DNA of 25,827 nt from CAKSXP01 sp964539115. GTDB taxonomy: Bacteria; Bacillota; Clostridia; Oscillospirales; Oscillospiraceae. Positions 24,201 through 25,827 of this stretch are shown here, one piece after another. The notes under the pieces are model-generated. The model searched no databases. It saw nothing but the letters and a program-made list of their open reading frames with translations, and was not told the origin of the DNA. Position 1 is the stretch's first letter, and every line of letters begins with the position of its first letter. The translations under genes and the position numbers were made by a program. The stretch covers positions 1 through 25,827 of the forward strand of contig CAZIHY010000025.1 of assembly GCA_964539115.1 (NCBI GenBank). The letters are read 5' to 3'.

Positions 24201-24712
24201 TTCTGGAGGAGGCCGTGCTCGAAAAACGCGGCGAAAAACCGGAAACACGCACAGAGTGCGCGGCCGACCTCGCCGTTTCCGCAAACATCCCGGAGCGCTA
24301 TGTCTCCTCTCCCGAGATACGCATGGACCTTTACCGGCGCATCGCGCTGATACGCACGGAGGAGGAGGCCGACGACCTGACGGACGAGCTGATCGACCGC
24401 TTCGGCGATCCTCCGGGCGAGGTCAACACGCTCATACATGTCGCGCTCCTGCGCGGCGAGGCCTCGCGCGCTGGCATAACGGACATAAGCCAGAAGGCCG
24501 GCTTCCTGCGCTTTAAGCTCAGCGAATTTGACATGGAACGCGTGTCCGCGCTTTACGGACAGGAGCAGTATAAGGGCCGCGTCAAGGTCGAGGCCGGAAA
24601 CGAGCCCTGCATCAGCCTGAAGCTCAAAAGCAAGATGCGCATACTCTCCGAGGCGCGCGCCTTTGTCGAGGCATATGAAGGGACGAAAAACGAACAAACT
24701 GTAAATTCATAA
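21212..24712 (+). CDS. mfd: Transcription-repair coupling factor Mfd (5' end lost in gap)
   Basis: This DNA translocase removes RNA polymerase stalled at lesions and recruits UvrA. The frame is open into the gap (codons for NNPA precede TTG 21224), so the true start is probably missing; about 1166 residues are visible and only a short N-terminal piece seems lost. UvrB-like domains come first, with FSRRGGILDFYSP. The RNA polymerase-interacting domain begins at SVGDLVVHEHHGIGRFAGI (near residue 490 from the TTG). The translocase has Walker A GDVGFGKTE (near 642), DEEQRFGV (near 744), LSATPIPRTLNM and QIRGRVGRS (near 913). The C-terminal TRCF domain follows (VSANIPERYVSSPEIRMDLYRRIA). Confidence 0.96.
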   Translation, partial: NNPALTPLPQMLEGGALPALISGLGNIHRANLASAMYLRFERPVFIVCPDETACESMCRDVESYTGISPVLLTSRDLTLYTADSVSRQNEQKRIAALAALAAGEAEITVCTVSGLLQRAPDKESMTRCMLTLTPLQHISPEQIERILIRNGYSVCEQVEGPGQFSRRGGILDFYSPSYPDPVRIEFWGDDIDSINFFDVESQRRTETLKNVRLLPAAETLPSNCPGGETALADEIEAILRRINARAAKYDGTKLAETLRADVERLRNGAALSAADRYMELIYPRFSTALDYIPEDALVFLDQPPKLSERANGYIKQMTEDVKSLVQSGYISGRIANFVMSWEECCQRLADWPVIMGDSFTVGKYPMELRSVVGLVCKQLPGYGGSAETAAGDVRHYINSGYRVVVLAGDERRANLLRDFFREKNIPSYVDTKLSSLPEEGKCCISVGGLSAGYEYPEAKLAVITDAQMARAGVRRTKRRKMPADRIKLQSYADLSVGDLVVHEHHGIGRFAGIFKMPVDGVQKDYIKICYAGTDSLYVPATQLDLVSKYIGAGGDDKPVRLSKMGGTDWTRTKSRAKAAARDMADGLIKLYAERRRTPGHAFAPDSPWQTEFEERFGYTETDDQLRCIAEIKRDMESSVPMDRLLCGDVGFGKTEVALRAVMKCVLDGKQAAILVPTTVLAQQHYQTAMQRFFGFPVTISVLSRFRTSSQLKQTLKDIAEGTVDIVIGTHKLLQKDVKFKDLGLLIVDEEQRFGVSHKEHIKEMSRNVDVLTLSATPIPRTLNMALSGLRDMSTIEEPPQDRLPVQTFVMEHDWNVVCDAIRREIQRGGQVYYLHNRVENIEQTASRLAAMLENVTVSVAHGKMDQDSLSEVMESVVDGTTQVLVCTTIIETGIDIPNVNTLIIEDADKLGLAQLHQIRGRVGRSTRRASAYLTFRKNKVLSEIAEKRLEAIREFAEFNSGFRIAMRDLEIRGAGNLLGSEQSGYMTDVGYDMYLKLLEEAVLEKRGEKPETRTECAADLAVSANIPERYVSSPEIRMDLYRRIALIRTEEEADDLTDELIDRFGDPPGEVNTLIHVALLRGEASRAGITDISQKAGFLRFKLSEFDMERVSALYGQEQYKGRVKVEAGNEPCISLKLKSKMRILSEARAFVEAYEGTKNEQTVNS

Positions 24713-24722
24713 CAGCTTTTAT

Positions 24723-24750
24723 TGCGCTTTTACCCGCGCAGAGCTATAAT
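24723..24750 (+). promoter_or_regulatory. Possible sigma-A promoter for the foldase gene
   Basis: TTGCGC (24723-24728), a 16-base spacer and a perfect TATAAT (24745-24750) lie 44 bases upstream of the start codon. The -35 matches only three positions, so it may add to readthrough from mfd. Confidence 0.5.
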
Positions 24751-24793
24751 GTTAAGACTTTCAGGCATTTAAGCAAGCTTTAAGGAGAAAACG

Positions 24794-25827
24794 ATGAAAA
24801 AGACACTTTCCGTAATTTTGGTCCTGTCCCTGCTCGCCGCCGTGCTCTGCGGCTGCACCAGCAGCGAGGTCAGGACCTATACCGAGCCGACAGAGGACCC
24901 CGGGGAAACTACCGATACTCCAACGGATACGACGGATACTTCCGAAAGCGATGAATATGAGATCCCGGACTACACCTATGCTTACGAGAAGTTCGAGCCT
25001 GACGCCGTTGTAATGACGGTCGACGGGGCGCCGGTGTACTGGGACGAGTATTTTTATTGGATGATGGACGCGATGTACCTTGTCGCTTACTATGACGACT
25101 ATGTTACGGACTGGGATGCTTCCTGCCTGTTCGACACGAGCATGACCTATGACGAATACATCAAGGAATACACCGACAGCACCGTAAAGATGTACCACAG
25201 CATGGAGAACAAGGCAAATGAGTTGGGCATAACGCTCACGGACGAGGACACGGCGTATATCGACTCTCTCTGGCAGAGCGATATTGACAGTACCGGTTCC
25301 GAGGAGGAGCTTATCGAGCAGATAAAGCAGATCTTCCTGAACAAGGAGCTTTATTATTATATCAACAGAGTCTCCGTTCTCGCGGATTCGACCTTTACGG
25401 AGCTTTACGGCTCGTCGGGCGAGAAGCTCGATGACGAGGAGATCCTCGGCTACGGCGAGGACAACGGTTATCTCCGCGTCAAGCACATCCTCTTCAAGAC
25501 GACCGACGACGAAGGCAATACGCTCTCGGACGAGGAGGTCGCCGCGAAGAAGCAAACCGCCGAGGAAGTGCTTGCGCAGCTCAAGGAGGCCGGAGATAGC
25601 GAGACGCTTGAGGCCCTGTTTGACGAGCTGATGAACGAGTATTCGGAGGATACCGGCCTTACCGTTTATCCGGACGGCTACTGCTTTACCAACGGGGATA
25701 TGGTGGAGGAATTCCTGACCGCCAGTGCCGCCCTGGAGGAGTATGAGGTATCGGAACTCGTGACAAGCAGCTTCGGTTATCATATTATCCTGCGCCTGCC
25801 GCTGCGTGCGGAGGATGTGCCTATCAA
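24794..25827 (+). CDS. PrsA/SurA-like peptidyl-prolyl isomerase lipoprotein (3' end beyond window)
   Basis: This is an extracytoplasmic foldase anchored by a lipid and expected to help secreted proteins fold. ATG 24794 follows AAGGAG (24782-24787). The signal peptide is MKKTLSVILVLSLLAAV with lipobox LCGC (Cys 21). A Thr/Asp/Glu/Pro-rich linker runs to about residue 65. A SurA-N-like helical region follows, with VDGAPVYWDEYFYWMMD. A parvulin-type domain starts at YLRVKHILFKT (His231) and continues to FGYHIILRLPL. The frame is still open at the window edge after 344 codons. Its place behind mfd is usual in Clostridia. Confidence 0.9.
   Translation, partial: MKKTLSVILVLSLLAAVLCGCTSSEVRTYTEPTEDPGETTDTPTDTTDTSESDEYEIPDYTYAYEKFEPDAVVMTVDGAPVYWDEYFYWMMDAMYLVAYYDDYVTDWDASCLFDTSMTYDEYIKEYTDSTVKMYHSMENKANELGITLTDEDTAYIDSLWQSDIDSTGSEEELIEQIKQIFLNKELYYYINRVSVLADSTFTELYGSSGEKLDDEEILGYGEDNGYLRVKHILFKTTDDEGNTLSDEEVAAKKQTAEEVLAQLKEAGDSETLEALFDELMNEYSEDTGLTVYPDGYCFTNGDMVEEFLTASAALEEYEVSELVTSSFGYHIILRLPLRAEDVPI

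Noticed and set aside
23336..24697. 453-codon minus-strand open frame opposite mfd
   Set aside because: Shadow of mfd, whose motifs are unambiguous.
1..25827. CRISPR arrays, tRNA or rRNA genes, prophage or toxin-antitoxin systems
   Set aside because: None seen on reading; repeats present are too few and irregular for CRISPR, and all sizeable gene-free stretches are otherwise accounted for.

Overview
The window reads as chromosomal DNA of a Gram-positive, endospore-forming member of the Clostridia. The evidence is a GerA-type germinant receptor operon, the order dnaA-dnaN-yaaA(S4)-recF-remB-gyrB-gyrA, Firmicutes-type Shine-Dalgarno sites, sigma-A promoters and lipoprotein signals. The fairly GC-rich coding sequence and the style of GyrB and Mfd suggest an Oscillospiraceae/Ruminococcaceae-like lineage, but that assignment is inference. 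A run of exactly 100 N at 21112-21211 shows that this is a scaffolded draft assembly.

Left arm, plus strand: a three-gene germinant receptor operon in the order gerA-gerC-gerB (119-4118). It is followed by a five-gene peptide/nickel-type ABC importer (4216-9298): lipoprotein binding protein, two permeases and two ATPases, with its own sigma-A promoter. The importer ends at a strong bidirectional terminator (9307-9345).

Middle, minus strand: a DUF3784 membrane protein, a short-chain dehydrogenase, ribonuclease HI and a small SHOCT-domain membrane protein. Then comes the origin cluster, transcribed leftward from dnaA: dnaA, the dnaA-dnaN intergenic region with oriC signals, dnaN, yaaA, recF, remB, gyrB, gyrA. 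These genes encode the initiator, sliding clamp, gap repair and supercoiling machinery, and all are co-directional with the leftward fork. The germination and transport genes, on the same side of oriC but on the opposite strand, are transcribed head-on to it.

Right arm, beyond the gap, plus strand: mfd, truncated at its 5' end by the gap, and a PrsA/SurA-like lipoprotein foldase cut by the window end. The apparent dnaA-mfd neighbourhood depends on the scaffolding.

Most of the window is ordinary core genome, and I see no phage, CRISPR, defence or biosynthetic system. The most interesting observations are: a DnaA-trio array beside a near-consensus DnaA box between dnaA and dnaN; a DnaA helix-turn-helix signature altered at base-reading positions; a family of intergenic hairpin repeats (three or four copies) with compensatory stem changes and one copy lacking its hairpin; quinolone-pocket residues in GyrA and GyrB that differ from the usual ones; and several stem-loops between the binding-protein gene and its permease gene.
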